A stretch of 64,000 bases of DNA from positions 62,001 to 126,000 of the forward strand of contig NZ_VIQO01000030.1 of NCBI RefSeq assembly GCF_007483665.1, written 5' to 3'. The position numbers and the translations under genes are program-made. Of this stretch, positions 1 through 8,287 are shown piece by piece. Positions within the stretch are counted from its first letter, which is position 1. Each line of letters opens with the position of its first letter. This DNA comes from Catellatospora sichuanensis. Lineage in GTDB: Bacteria > Actinomycetota > Actinomycetes > Mycobacteriales > Micromonosporaceae. Below the pieces are notes generated by a model. It saw nothing but the letters and a program-made list of their open reading frames with translations. It had not been told where the DNA came from and did not search any database.

Positions 1-977
1 GCGGCGTTCGGCCGAGGTGTGAGGACGGTGGCCTCGGCGGATGACGCGCCGGTGGCGGCAAGGGCCGGTTCCACGAGCGTCGGGGCCAGTGGGGCACGCC
101 GCTGCACCACGGTTTCCTCGGCGGCGACGGGCCCCGACGCAGGTGCGGCGTTGCTGCGCAGGGCCGCGGCGACCTGCGCGATCGCGGTGCCGAACGCGGC
201 GGCCGACGCCCAGCGGTCACCCGGCTCGACGGCCAGGGCCCGCTCGACCAGGGCGGCCACGGGGCCGGGCACGTCGGGGCCGAGCGGCGGGGGAGTCTGG
301 TTGAGGCGCATCATGGCGGCCGCGAACGGGTTCTCGGCGGTGAACGGCCGCCTCCCGGACAGGCACTCGTAGGCGACGACGCCGAGGGCGTACACGTCGC
401 TGCGGGGTGTGGCCGGGTTGCCCAGCACCTGCTCCGGGGCCAGATAGGACAGGGTGCCGATGACCGCGCCGGTCGCGGTCAGCGCGGTCGCGCCGTCGCG
501 GCGGGCGATGCCGAAGTCGGTGAGCAGCAGTGTGCCGTCGGGGCGTACCAGCATGTTGCCGGGTTTGACGTCGCGGTGCACGATGCCGCGGCCGTGCACG
601 GCGTGCAGCGCGTCGGCGGCCTGACCGACCAGGTGCAGCGCGGGCGGCGCGGCGAGCCGGCCGTAGCGGGTCAGCACCTGGGACAGGGGTTCCCCGTCGA
701 CGAACTCCATAACCAGGAACGCGCCCTCGGGGCCGTGGTACAGATCGTGGATGGCGACCACGCCGCGGTGGTGGACCCCGGCCATCGCCCGTGCCTCGGC
801 CAGGAACCGGCGGGCGAAGTCGGCGTCGTCGGCGAGCGCGGGCAGCACCGTCTTCACCGCGACCGTCCGGCCCAGCAGTTCGTCGGTGGCCCGCCAGACC
901 TCGCCCATGCCGCCGGCGCCGATCCGCGCGTCCAGGCGGTAGCGGCCGTTGAGCCTCATGGGCTGGGTCGTGGTCAT
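1..977 (-). CDS. Serine/threonine protein kinase, partial (C-terminus outside window)
   Basis: Eukaryotic-type (PknB-like) kinase, read on the minus strand, running off the left edge so only about 325 residues are visible. It starts MTTTQPMRLNGRYRL, then has the glycine loop GAGGMGEV (about residues 19-26), the ATP-anchoring lysine in VAVK, the catalytic loop HRDVKPGN, the DFG motif and the APE motif, all intact. After the catalytic domain comes an Ala/Pro/Thr-rich stretch, probably the linker to a membrane segment or sensor domain that lies outside the window. An in-frame ATG nine bases upstream (986) is an alternative start; neither has a convincing ribosome binding site. It likely phosphorylates cytoplasmic targets in growth or envelope signalling; substrates cannot be told from sequence. 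Confidence 0.93.
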   Translation of the reverse strand, partial: MTTTQPMRLNGRYRLDARIGAGGMGEVWRATDELLGRTVAVKTVLPALADDADFARRFLAEARAMAGVHHRGVVAIHDLYHGPEGAFLVMEFVDGEPLSQVLTRYGRLAAPPALHLVGQAADALHAVHGRGIVHRDVKPGNMLVRPDGTLLLTDFGIARRDGATALTATGAVIGTLSYLAPEQVLGNPATPRSDVYALGVVAYECLSGRRPFTAENPFAAAMMRLNQTPPPLGPDVPGPVAALVERALAVEPGDRWASAAAFGTAIAQVAAALRSNAAPASGPVAAEETVVQRRAPLAPTLVEPALAATGASSAEATVLTPRPNA

Positions 978-1044
978 GCCAGACATTAAATCGAACGCCG
1001 CCGGCACGCCGTCGCGGGGAAGGCGGTGCGACTGTCAACGCCGA

Positions 1045-1090
1045 CGCTCACCTCATCTGCGATGTGGACACATCGAAGATGAGGTGAGCG
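1045..1090. terminator. Long interrupted hairpin
   Basis: The 13-base arm CGCTCACCTCATC is repeated inverted at 1078-1090, and inside it CGATGT (1060-1065) pairs with ACATCG (1070-1075) around a 4-base loop. The whole folds as one stem with a single 2x2 internal loop. It lies between the end of the membrane-protein gene and the start of the kinase gene, both on the minus strand, so it probably ends transcription of the former; no U-tract follows. Confidence 0.6.
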
Positions 1091-1166
1091 CGTGCGGAAC
1101 AGGTGTCTGCCGCCCACGTGACCGCCCTGCTCCGGCGGCCGGATGCCGTGGGCTACGGCCGTCGTG

Positions 1167-1730
1167 TCAGGACGCGGCGCTGCCGTCGCGGACGGCCGGG
1201 TCGCGTTTCGGAAAGACGGTGTAGTAGACGGGCCAGCCGATCAGCCAGATGCCGAGGACGAGGCTCAGGCGGCCGATCCAGCCCTGTAGCTCCGCGGTCC
1301 GGTCGGCGTCGCCGACGACCAGGATCGCCGCGCCGAGCAGGGCCACGGCGATCGCCCAGGCGATCAGGGCCTTGCCCCACTCACGCCATTCGTGGCGGGT
1401 GCGGGCCGGGCCGTAGCGGGGTGGCGGGACCGGCGCGGGCCCGCCGGCGAAGCGGTGGGCGAAGCGTACGTCGGCCCAGCGGACCATCGACGGGCCGAAC
1501 GCCACCGAGAAGCCCAGGTATGCCGCGGCGAGCCCGTGTGCCCAGGTGGCGGTCGCCCCACGGGACAGGTCGAGCGCGGTCGCGCCGAGCAGCACGAGAT
1601 CGGTGACGGGCACGCCGACCAGCAGCACGGTCGATACCCGCTGCCAGCGCAGCAGGTAGCGGGCGACCAGCCCGGCGCCGAGGATGACCCAGAAACCGAC
1701 CTCGCAGGCGGCGATGACGACCAGCAACAT
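1167..1730 (-). CDS. Hypothetical membrane protein, five predicted TM segments
   Basis: A 187-residue integral membrane protein of unknown function. Hydrophobic segments can be seen at about residues 1-22, 30-52, 60-85, 118-137 and 145-170, separated by short charged loops. I chose the ATG at 1730 (MLLVVIAACEVGFW) because the longer reading upstream is Pro/Arg-rich and overlaps the promoter of the divergent histidine kinase; no clear ribosome binding site precedes it, so it may be leaderless. No conserved catalytic motif is visible. It is divergent from the kinase/regulator pair at 1862-3699, which could hint at co-regulation but nothing more. Confidence 0.65.
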   Translation of the reverse strand: MLLVVIAACEVGFWVILGAGLVARYLLRWQRVSTVLLVGVPVTDLVLLGATALDLSRGATATWAHGLAAAYLGFSVAFGPSMVRWADVRFAHRFAGGPAPVPPPRYGPARTRHEWREWGKALIAWAIAVALLGAAILVVGDADRTAELQGWIGRLSLVLGIWLIGWPVYYTVFPKRDPAVRDGSAAS

Positions 1731-1861
1731 GATCCGATCATGTCCGGCTGCGGGGCGGCCCGCCTCGGCGTGCGGCATGAACCCGGCGTACACCGAAGGA
1801 TGTAGGCGGCCTCGGTCGCCGGCCGGTCGTGCCGGCCCGCGCGGTGTGCTGTGATCATCAG

Positions 1862-3046
1862 GTGACCGCACGCTGGCCATCCTGGCGCACCGACCTGGCG
1901 ATCAGCCTGGTCTCCTTCCTCGGCGGCCTGGTCCTGTACGCGGTCGGCGGCTGGCGCATGTTCTTCGGCGCGAGCCTGTGGTCCGACGCCCCGCACTGGG
2001 TGCTGCTGGTGCCGATGACGGTGATGGCGGGCTGCTGCCTGCTGCGGCGGCTGGCGCCGGGCACGGCCGAGGCGATCGGCGTGGTGGCGCTGGCCGCGGA
2101 CACGCTGCTGGGCGGCTCGCTCGGCACCGCGCTGATCTTCACGCAGGTCGTCTACGACGCGTGCGTCTACGGACGGCCGTGGCTGTGGCGCGCCAACCTC
2201 TTCGGCTGGGTCGCCGCCTCGGTGCTGGCCGCGGTGGCGGGCGTGGCCGCTTCCGGCAGCTGGCGCGGCGTCGTGCTGGGCCTGGTGGTGGCGCTGATCG
2301 CGGTGCTGCCGACGGTGACCGGCATCAGCGTCCGGCAGTATCGCGACCAGGCCCGTATCCAGCGGCTGCGGGCCGAGGAGACGGCCCGGCTGGCCGCCTG
2401 GGAACGTCGCCAGGCCGTCGCCGACGAGCGCGCCCGGATGGCCCGCGAGCTGCACGACGTGGTCGCCAACCAGCTCAGTGCCATCGCCATCCACGCCACG
2501 GCCGTGCTGTCCGCGCCCGACCTCAGCCCGCAACTGGTGCGCCAGGCCGTCACGCAGATCCGGGAGAGCAGTGTCTCGGGGCTGGCCGAGATGCGCCGGA
2601 TGATCGGCCTGCTGCGCGAGGACGGCGACGCCGGGCACGCCGATCCGGCCACCCGGCCCGGGCTGGCGTCGCTGCCGCAGCTGGTCGCGCAGGCGCGCGC
2701 TGACGGGCTCGCCGTCGACCTGCACGTGCGCGGCCTGGACCGGGCGCTGCCGGTCAGCGTCGACTTCGCCGCGCACCGGATCGTGCGGGAGAGCCTGACC
2801 AACGCGTGGAAGCACGGCGCGGGCGCGGCCGTGCTGCGCGTCGACGTCGACGCCGACCGGGTCCTGATCGAGACGGACAACGCGCTGCGGCCGGACGGGT
2901 CCACGCCGGGCAGTGGGCACGGCCTGATCGGCATGCGGGAACGGGCGGCGCTGCTGGGCGGCACGCTGACCGCCGGTGCCGAGGACGGCCGCTGGCGGCT
3001 GCGCGCGTCGCTGCCGGTGCGACACACCGAGGAGGCCGGGGTATGA
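1862..3046 (+). CDS. NarL-family sensor histidine kinase
   Basis: A 394-residue sensor kinase. The N-terminal half holds several membrane segments (about residues 12-31, 44-65, 71-95 and 110-155) with short external loops, typical of intramembrane-sensing kinases. A HisKA_3 dimerisation domain follows, with the phospho-acceptor His in ARELHDVVANQL (about residue 198), then an HATPase_c domain with the N-box ESLTNAWKHG and the glycine motif GHGLIGMRERA. I took the GTG at 1862; the reading can be extended to 1829 but without supporting signals. It overlaps its response regulator by ATGA (3043-3046), so the two are translationally coupled. The signal sensed is unknown. Confidence 0.9.
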   Translation: MTARWPSWRTDLAISLVSFLGGLVLYAVGGWRMFFGASLWSDAPHWVLLVPMTVMAGCCLLRRLAPGTAEAIGVVALAADTLLGGSLGTALIFTQVVYDACVYGRPWLWRANLFGWVAASVLAAVAGVAASGSWRGVVLGLVVALIAVLPTVTGISVRQYRDQARIQRLRAEETARLAAWERRQAVADERARMARELHDVVANQLSAIAIHATAVLSAPDLSPQLVRQAVTQIRESSVSGLAEMRRMIGLLREDGDAGHADPATRPGLASLPQLVAQARADGLAVDLHVRGLDRALPVSVDFAAHRIVRESLTNAWKHGAGAAVLRVDVDADRVLIETDNALRPDGSTPGSGHGLIGMRERAALLGGTLTAGAEDGRWRLRASLPVRHTEEAGV

Positions 3047-3699
3047 CGATCCGGGTGGTGGTCGCCGATGACCAGCCCGCGGTGCGGTCGGGCATCGTGC
3101 TGATCCTGGGTGCCCATCCCGACATCGAGGTCGTCGGCGAGGCGGCCGACGGTGCGCAGGCGGTCGAGCTGTGCCGCCGCAAGCGCCCCGACGTCGCCCT
3201 GCTCGACGTGCGCATGCCGGTGCTCGACGGCATCGCCGCGACCCGTGAGATCGTCGCGCAGCGGCTGGCCCAGGTCCTCATCCTGACCACCTTCGACCTC
3301 GACGAGTACGTCTTCGGTGGCCTGCGCGCCGGGGCGGCCGGCTTCCTGCTCAAGGACATCGAAGCCGGGGCACTTGCCGACGCGGTGCGCACCGTCGCGC
3401 GCGGCGACGCGATCATCGCGCCCGCGGCGACCCGCCGGCTGCTGGACCGGTTCCTGGCCGCGCCGCAGTGGACTGACCCGGCGGCCTCCCCCGACCTGGA
3501 CACCCTGACCGGACGGGAGCAGGAGGTGCTCGGCTGCCTCGGCGCGGGCATGTCCAACGGCGAGGTCTCGCACGCGCTGGCGATGGCCGAGGCGACCGTG
3601 AAGACCCACGTCAGCCGGATCCTGGCCAAGCTCGGCCTGCGCAGCCGGGTGCAGGCCGCGATCCTGGCCCGCGAGCGCGGCCTGCGCCCGCCGGACTGA
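3043..3699 (+). CDS. NarL/LuxR-type response regulator
   Basis: A 218-residue DNA-binding regulator, partner of the kinase that ends in the same ATGA. The receiver domain (residues 1-120) has the acidic pair in VVVADDQ, the phospho-acceptor Asp55 in LLDVRMP, the conserved Thr in LILTTFD and the Lys of LLKDIEAG. A LuxR-type helix-turn-helix spans about 150-212 (LTGREQEVLGCL through TVKTHVSRILAKL). Phosphorylation should trigger dimerisation and promoter binding; the targets may include the adjacent divergent membrane-protein gene, but this is inference from position. Confidence 0.92.
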   Translation: MTIRVVVADDQPAVRSGIVLILGAHPDIEVVGEAADGAQAVELCRRKRPDVALLDVRMPVLDGIAATREIVAQRLAQVLILTTFDLDEYVFGGLRAGAAGFLLKDIEAGALADAVRTVARGDAIIAPAATRRLLDRFLAAPQWTDPAASPDLDTLTGREQEVLGCLGAGMSNGEVSHALAMAEATVKTHVSRILAKLGLRSRVQAAILARERGLRPPD

Positions 3700-3797
3700 C
3701 TGCGCGTGCCGGGGCCGTTCATGAGCGGCGATGCCGGGGTGACAGGGGCGGAGTGGCGAGCGGACGTTTCCGTATATGTCAGCTAAAGTCGCCGCCC

Positions 3798-4214
3798 GTG
3801 TCCTATGACGTGATCGACAGGCTGCCGACGCTCGACGAATTCATCGCGGTCACCAGCGCGGTGGGCTGGCAGCACGCGTACGACCTCGATGCCCTGCCGC
3901 TGTCGCTGGAACGCACCCGGCACGCCGTCGTCGCGGTGCACGAGGGCGAGGTCGTCGGCGTCGGGCGGGTCCTCGGCGACGGAGCGATCTACTTCTACCT
4001 GCACGACATCGCGGTGCTGCCCGCCCACCAGGGGCGCGGTGTGGGCCGGGCGATCGTCACGGCGCTGGAGCGGTGGATCGCCACGCAGGCGGGTCCGCGC
4101 TCGTTCGTCGGGCTGTTCGCGGCGGGCGACTCGATGCGCCTGTACGAGACCTTCGGCTACCGCCAGGACCCGGCGATGACCGGGGTTTACCGGGTCGGGC
4201 CGTACCGGGGCTGA
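3798..4214 (+). CDS. GNAT-family N-acetyltransferase
   Basis: A protein of about 138 residues with the acetyl-CoA fold. The motif A region reads HDIAVLPAHQGRGVGRAIV, containing the Q/R-x-x-G-x-G pyrophosphate-binding loop, and the C-terminal SMRLYETFGYRQD is the usual motif-B helix and strand. The likely start is the GTG at 3798 (VSYDVIDRLPTLDEF); a GTG at 3753 would add 15 residues without homology-like content. The acceptor substrate cannot be told. It stands alone and converges on the chitinase gene. Confidence 0.85.
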   Translation: MSYDVIDRLPTLDEFIAVTSAVGWQHAYDLDALPLSLERTRHAVVAVHEGEVVGVGRVLGDGAIYFYLHDIAVLPAHQGRGVGRAIVTALERWIATQAGPRSFVGLFAAGDSMRLYETFGYRQDPAMTGVYRVGPYRG

Positions 4215-4220
4215 CCAGCC

Positions 4221-4259
4221 GGGCCCCGTCACCGCTGCGGTGAGGCGGTGACGGAGCCC
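4221..4259. terminator. Bidirectional terminator hairpin
   Basis: A 15-base arm GGGCCCCGTCACCGC pairs with GCGGTGACGGAGCCC (4245-4259) with one mismatch around a 9-base loop. It lies exactly between the convergent acetyltransferase and chitinase genes and can serve both strands. Confidence 0.75.
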
Positions 4260-4272
4260 GGGAACGTGCGGG

Positions 4273-5670
4273 TCAGCGGCCCTGCAGCGACTTCACGTTG
4301 TCGCCGAAGGTCCAGTTCTTCGACCCGTCCCAGTTGATGGACCAGGTCATCAGGCCCTTGAGCTGGCCGTTGAAGCTGTTCCACGACTGCGACACCAGCG
4401 ACGGCGACATGTAGCCGCCGCCGGCGCCGACCTGCGCGGGCAGGCCCGGGACCTGCTTGTCGTAGGGCACCCGGATGGTGGTGCCCTGGATGACCAGGCC
4501 GTTGTTGAGGCAGGTGGTCTGCGCGACGAAGCCCTGCACCGTGCCAGCCGAGTAGGAGTCGCCGGAGCAGCCGTACATGCTGCCGTTGTAGTACTGCATG
4601 TTCAGCCACCACAGCCGGCCGTTGTCGGCGTACTTCTTGATGATGGGCAGGTAGGAGCCCCAGATCGAGCCGTAGACGACGCTGCCGCCGGTGACGTACG
4701 CCGTCTCCGGGGCCATGGTGAGGCCGAAGTTCGACGGCATCTGCGCGAGCACGCCGTCGATGATGCGGATGAGGTTGGCCTGCGAGGTCGACAGCGTGTT
4801 GATGTTCCCGCTGCCGGTGAGGCCGGTCTCGATGTCGATGTCGATGCCGTCGAAGTTGTACTTCTTCAGCAGCGGCACGACGGTGGCGACGAACCGGTCG
4901 GCGACCGTGGACGAGCTGAGGTCGATACCGGCGGTGGCCCCGCCGATCGACATCAGGATGGTCAGGCCGGCCGCCTTGGCCGCGCACATCTCAGCCGGGG
5001 TGGCGACCTTCACGCCCGCGTCCATGCCGTCCTCCCACAGCACCGTGCCGTCGGAGCGGATGACCGGGAACGCCGCGTTGATGACGTTGTAGCCGTGCTG
5101 GCGGATGCGGGCGTCGGTGATCGGCGTCCAGCCGAACGGCGGGTGCACGCCGTTGGACGAGCCGTCCCAGTTCTCCCAGTACCCGTGCAGGACCTTGCCG
5201 GCCGGGCGGGATTTCACGGGGCACGTGGTGCCGCCGGGGGAGGTGGACGGCGATGGCGGCGGCGAGACCGACGGGGACGGCGACGGAGGCTTGGAGGGGG
5301 ACGCCGACGGGGACGGCGACGGCGGCCGGGACGGCGAGGCCGACGGCGACGGCGGGGTGCCGTCGCAGACGCCCAGGTCGGTCCAGAGTGAGGGGGTCGC
5401 CGCGGGGTTCCAGCCGGCGCCGACGTGGGCGGTGTGCGTCACGAGGGCGCGGTAGAGCCGGCCGTTGTAGGTGACCTGGGTGCCGGCGGTGTAGGTGTTG
5501 CCCTCGGCCCAGGCCGGAGCGGTGCAGGCGACGAGGGCGGCGACCGGGGTCGGAGCGGCCTGGCCGCTCGGCATGGATACGACCGCGACCGCGAGGGTGG
5601 CCGCCGCGCTGGTGGCGAGGGCGATCACCCAGCGCGCCGAGCGGCGCAGCGTGCGAGAGGAGTTCGGCAT
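4273..5670 (-). CDS. Secreted GH18 chitinase with CBM5/12 domain
   Basis: A 465-residue endo-acting chitinase. Order: basic N-terminus and signal peptide (about residues 1-38, ending SGQAA), a chitin-binding CBM5/12 domain (about 49-100, AWAEGNTYTAGTQVTYNG then WNP and the closing LWTDLGVC), a Pro/Ser-rich linker made of repeated PSPSASPS units (about 105-150), and a GH18 barrel (about 160-465) with the catalytic DGIDIDIE motif including the acid/base Glu. It is exported and hydrolyses beta-1,4-linked GlcNAc polymers. The ATG at 5670 (MPNSSRTLRR) is the natural start; no Shine-Dalgarno is obvious. The upstream region shares the ACTGTYAAT motif with two other hydrolase genes of the window. Confidence 0.95.
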   Translation of the reverse strand: MPNSSRTLRRSARWVIALATSAAATLAVAVVSMPSGQAAPTPVAALVACTAPAWAEGNTYTAGTQVTYNGRLYRALVTHTAHVGAGWNPAATPSLWTDLGVCDGTPPSPSASPSRPPSPSPSASPSKPPSPSPSVSPPPSPSTSPGGTTCPVKSRPAGKVLHGYWENWDGSSNGVHPPFGWTPITDARIRQHGYNVINAAFPVIRSDGTVLWEDGMDAGVKVATPAEMCAAKAAGLTILMSIGGATAGIDLSSSTVADRFVATVVPLLKKYNFDGIDIDIETGLTGSGNINTLSTSQANLIRIIDGVLAQMPSNFGLTMAPETAYVTGGSVVYGSIWGSYLPIIKKYADNGRLWWLNMQYYNGSMYGCSGDSYSAGTVQGFVAQTTCLNNGLVIQGTTIRVPYDKQVPGLPAQVGAGGGYMSPSLVSQSWNSFNGQLKGLMTWSINWDGSKNWTFGDNVKSLQGR

Positions 5671-5690
5671 GGCGTCATTATTAGGAAGCT

Positions 5691-5701
5691 TTACTGTCAA
5701 T
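5691..5701. promoter_or_regulatory. Putative operator shared by hydrolase genes (copy 1)
   Basis: TTACTGTCAAT, preceded by TTAGGAAGCT, lies 21-31 bases upstream of the chitinase start. Related sequences occur before the second chitinase (25438-25449) and the glucanase (45081-45090). Read on the gene strand it is ATTGACAGTAA. Confidence 0.4.
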
Positions 5702-5829
5702 GTCTATGGGTGGACGGATGCCAATATGCGCGTCCGTCGGATGTGGAGCCGCGTAACGGCCCGCAGTCGAGGTCAGGCGCTGCCGGGCGGCCCGGGTGAA
5801 CTCCGGACCGCCCGAGCCGATCGCGGGTG

Positions 5830-7098
5830 TCAGGCGGCGTGTGCCGCGTGCATACGTGTCCGCTCGGCCCACCGCACGACGTGGGGCGCGCCCAGTCCTA
5901 CCACGACGAAGACCCCGCCCATCAGCAGCCAGCCGGGCGCCCCCCAGGCGACGCAGAGCAGGCCGAGCACGGAGGGCGCCACCACGTTCGCGAGCCCCGT
6001 GCCGAACCCGGACACGCCGGTGTACTGGCCCTGGGCGTGCGCGGGCGCGAGCCGGAACTGCAACTCGAGCGAGGCGGCCGCGTGCCAGAGCTCGCCGACG
6101 GTGTGCGCGGCGATCCCGACGGTCAGCAGCACCACGGCGATCCATCCGGGTATCCCCGCCGTCGCCGCCATCAGTGCCATGCCGATCAGGAACGCCAGGC
6201 CGGAACGGCGCAGCGCACGGCCGGCGGCCGAGCCGGTGTCGATGCCCCGGCTCGCCCTGACCTGCAGAGCCGCGACCAGGGCGGTGTTGACGGCCACGGC
6301 CACCCCGATGAACCAGCGCGGCGCGTCGGTACGCAGCGTGATCCACAACGGCAGCGCGAAGACCAGCACCTGACCCTGGATCGACATGACGGCGTCGAGC
6401 CCGGTGACCACGAGGTAGGGAGCGTCCTTGAGGACCACCCAGCGACCCGACTCGGTCGGCGCCGGGACCGGCGGCAGTGACGGCAGCCGGGTGATGATCG
6501 CCGCGCACGCCACGAAACTCAGCGCGTTGCCCAGCACCAGAGCCAGGTATGCGGCACGCGTGTCCAGCTGCACCGCGGTGCCCGCCGCCAGCGCCCCGCA
6601 GCACCCGGCCAGGTTGGCGACCGAGCGCAGGTAGGAGCGGAACTCCGTCAGGTTCGTGCCGCCGAAGCCCCGCACCAGCGGCCCGCGAGCCGCCCCACCG
6701 GCGGAGTTGGCGAGCTGGGTCAGGCAGACCACCACGACGAACAACCAGAACGTGTGGACGAACACCAGCGACGCCATGGAGACGGCCCGGACGATCAGGG
6801 TGAGCAGGTAGATCTCACGGGGCCCGCGCCGGTCGGCGAGATGCCCGACCGGCATCCCGGCAAGCATGCCGACCAGGGCGGCGATCCCCATGCCCAGGGC
6901 GACCTTGGTCAGCGGCAGGCCGACCGAGCGGGTGAAGAAGAGCGCGGCGCTGGTCATGAAGACGCCGGTGCCGACCATGTTGACGAAGGTGGCCAGCGCG
7001 ATCACGCGCTGCGGGCCGTGATCGGGGATCAACCCTCGGCTGACCAGCCAGGATCGGTTCGGCGTCGGGGCGGTGGGTTGACTGGTGGTGGTCGTCAA
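5830..7098 (-). CDS. MFS transporter
   Basis: A 422-residue major facilitator protein with about 12 hydrophobic segments, starting at RVIALATFVNMVGTGVFMTSAALFF. The cytoplasmic loop between TM2 and TM3 carries GHLADRRGPREIYL, matching the family signature G-x-x-x-D-R-x-G-R. I prefer the TTG at 7098 (reading LTTTTSQPTAPTP) because GGGGGAAGGA lies about 10 bases upstream; an ATG at 7140 would add 14 residues and place this Shine-Dalgarno inside the gene. The substrate cannot be told; drug or metabolite efflux is the usual guess. It is downstream of, and on the same strand as, the aldo/keto reductase (69 bases apart). Confidence 0.85.
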   Translation of the reverse strand: MTTTTSQPTAPTPNRSWLVSRGLIPDHGPQRVIALATFVNMVGTGVFMTSAALFFTRSVGLPLTKVALGMGIAALVGMLAGMPVGHLADRRGPREIYLLTLIVRAVSMASLVFVHTFWLFVVVVCLTQLANSAGGAARGPLVRGFGGTNLTEFRSYLRSVANLAGCCGALAAGTAVQLDTRAAYLALVLGNALSFVACAAIITRLPSLPPVPAPTESGRWVVLKDAPYLVVTGLDAVMSIQGQVLVFALPLWITLRTDAPRWFIGVAVAVNTALVAALQVRASRGIDTGSAAGRALRRSGLAFLIGMALMAATAGIPGWIAVVLLTVGIAAHTVGELWHAAASLELQFRLAPAHAQGQYTGVSGFGTGLANVVAPSVLGLLCVAWGAPGWLLMGGVFVVVGLGAPHVVRWAERTRMHAAHAA

Positions 7099-7166
7099 GA
7101 GGTGCGGTTCCTTCCCCCGTGGAATGAAAACTGATCGCATCGAAATGGACGATGACCGGGCCGGGG

Positions 7167-8045
7167 CTACTCCAGGCCCGCCAGCTCGTCGGCCGACAGG
7201 GCCAGCGCCCCGGCGGCGATGTTCTCCACCAGGTGGTCCGGGTTGCCGGTGCCGGGGATGGCCAGCATGTGCGGCCCGCGGCTGAGCGTCCACGCGATGC
7301 GCACCTGCGCCGCGGTCGCGCCGTGAGCCTTCGCCACGGCCAGGATCGCGTCGTTGCGGGCGACGCCGCCGGATTCCTTGCCCTCGCCGGCGACCGAGTA
7401 GAACGGCACGAACGCGACGCCCTGCTCGCCGCAGACTCGCAGGAACTCGTCGTGCCTCCGCCAGGTGTCGACGCCGTACAGGTTCTGCACGCTCACCACC
7501 GGGGCGATGGCCTGCGCCTGGGGCAGATGCTGCGGCCGGACGTTGGACAGGCCCAGGTGCCGGATCAGTCCCGCATCGCGCAGCTCGGACAGCGCGCCGA
7601 AGTGCTCGGCGACCGACTCCAGGCCGTGCTGGCGCAGGTAGACGACGTCCAGGTGGTCGCGGCCCAGCTGGCGCAGGTTCTCCTCGACCTGCCCGCGCAG
7701 CTGGTCGGGCCGGGCCAGCGGCAGCCACTCGCCGGACGGATCACGGCCGGGCCCGACCTTCACCGCGATGACGACGTCGTCGGCGTACGGGGCCAGCGCC
7801 CGGTTGATCAGCTCGTTGGCCGAGCGCAGCGGCGAGAAGTAGAACGACGCCGTGTCGATGTGGTTCACGCCGAGCTCGACGGCGCGCCGCAGCACGCCGA
7901 TGACCCGGTCGCGGTCGCTGGACGAGTCGTAGCCGTAGTTGGCGCCGCCCGGCAGCCGCATCGCGCCGAATCCGATCCGGTTGACGGTCAGGTCACCGAG
8001 CGTCCAGGTGCCCGCAGAGCTCGCATTGATCAGGGGAGTAGGCAT
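7167..8045 (-). CDS. Aldo/keto reductase, PdxI (YdbC)-like
   Basis: A 292-residue NADPH-dependent reductase with the (beta/alpha)8 fold. It resembles E. coli pyridoxal reductase PdxI in layout: FTLG-like start TWTLGDLTVNRIGFGAMRL, GVNHIDTASFYF with the catalytic Asp and Tyr, the Lys in VIAVKVGPG, and IPGTGNPDHLVENIAA for the nucleotide tail. At the position of the usual active-site His it has Arg (DVVYLRQHG), which matches the DVVNLR of the PdxI subgroup rather than a loss. The ATG at 8045 (MPTPLINASS) is taken; a GTG at 8078 is possible. Substrate could be pyridoxal or another aldehyde; this is inference. Confidence 0.85.
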   Translation of the reverse strand: MPTPLINASSAGTWTLGDLTVNRIGFGAMRLPGGANYGYDSSSDRDRVIGVLRRAVELGVNHIDTASFYFSPLRSANELINRALAPYADDVVIAVKVGPGRDPSGEWLPLARPDQLRGQVEENLRQLGRDHLDVVYLRQHGLESVAEHFGALSELRDAGLIRHLGLSNVRPQHLPQAQAIAPVVSVQNLYGVDTWRRHDEFLRVCGEQGVAFVPFYSVAGEGKESGGVARNDAILAVAKAHGATAAQVRIAWTLSRGPHMLAIPGTGNPDHLVENIAAGALALSADELAGLE

Positions 8046-8287
8046 CGGCTGACCATAGTCAGCGCCACTGAGCTGCACAGTCCGTCAAGTGCCCGATGGC
8101 GCTACGCCAAGATCCTTGTTAAGTTATTAGTGTCGGGAGAGCGCTGCGACCGGGTGTTCGGGATCGCCGTTCCGGCAACGCCACCCTCCGATTCCGCCCT
8201 ACCATGAGGCGAACAGGGAGTTCAGGCTGGATTCGCCCGAGTCGGAGCGAGCGCCGTTCTCCGATCAGCTCAGCGAGGAACGCCACC

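Noticed and set aside
7167-8045. Aldo/keto reductase as an inactive enzyme because the active-site His is Arg
   Set aside because: The Arg is the normal residue of the PdxI (YdbC) subgroup, which is active.
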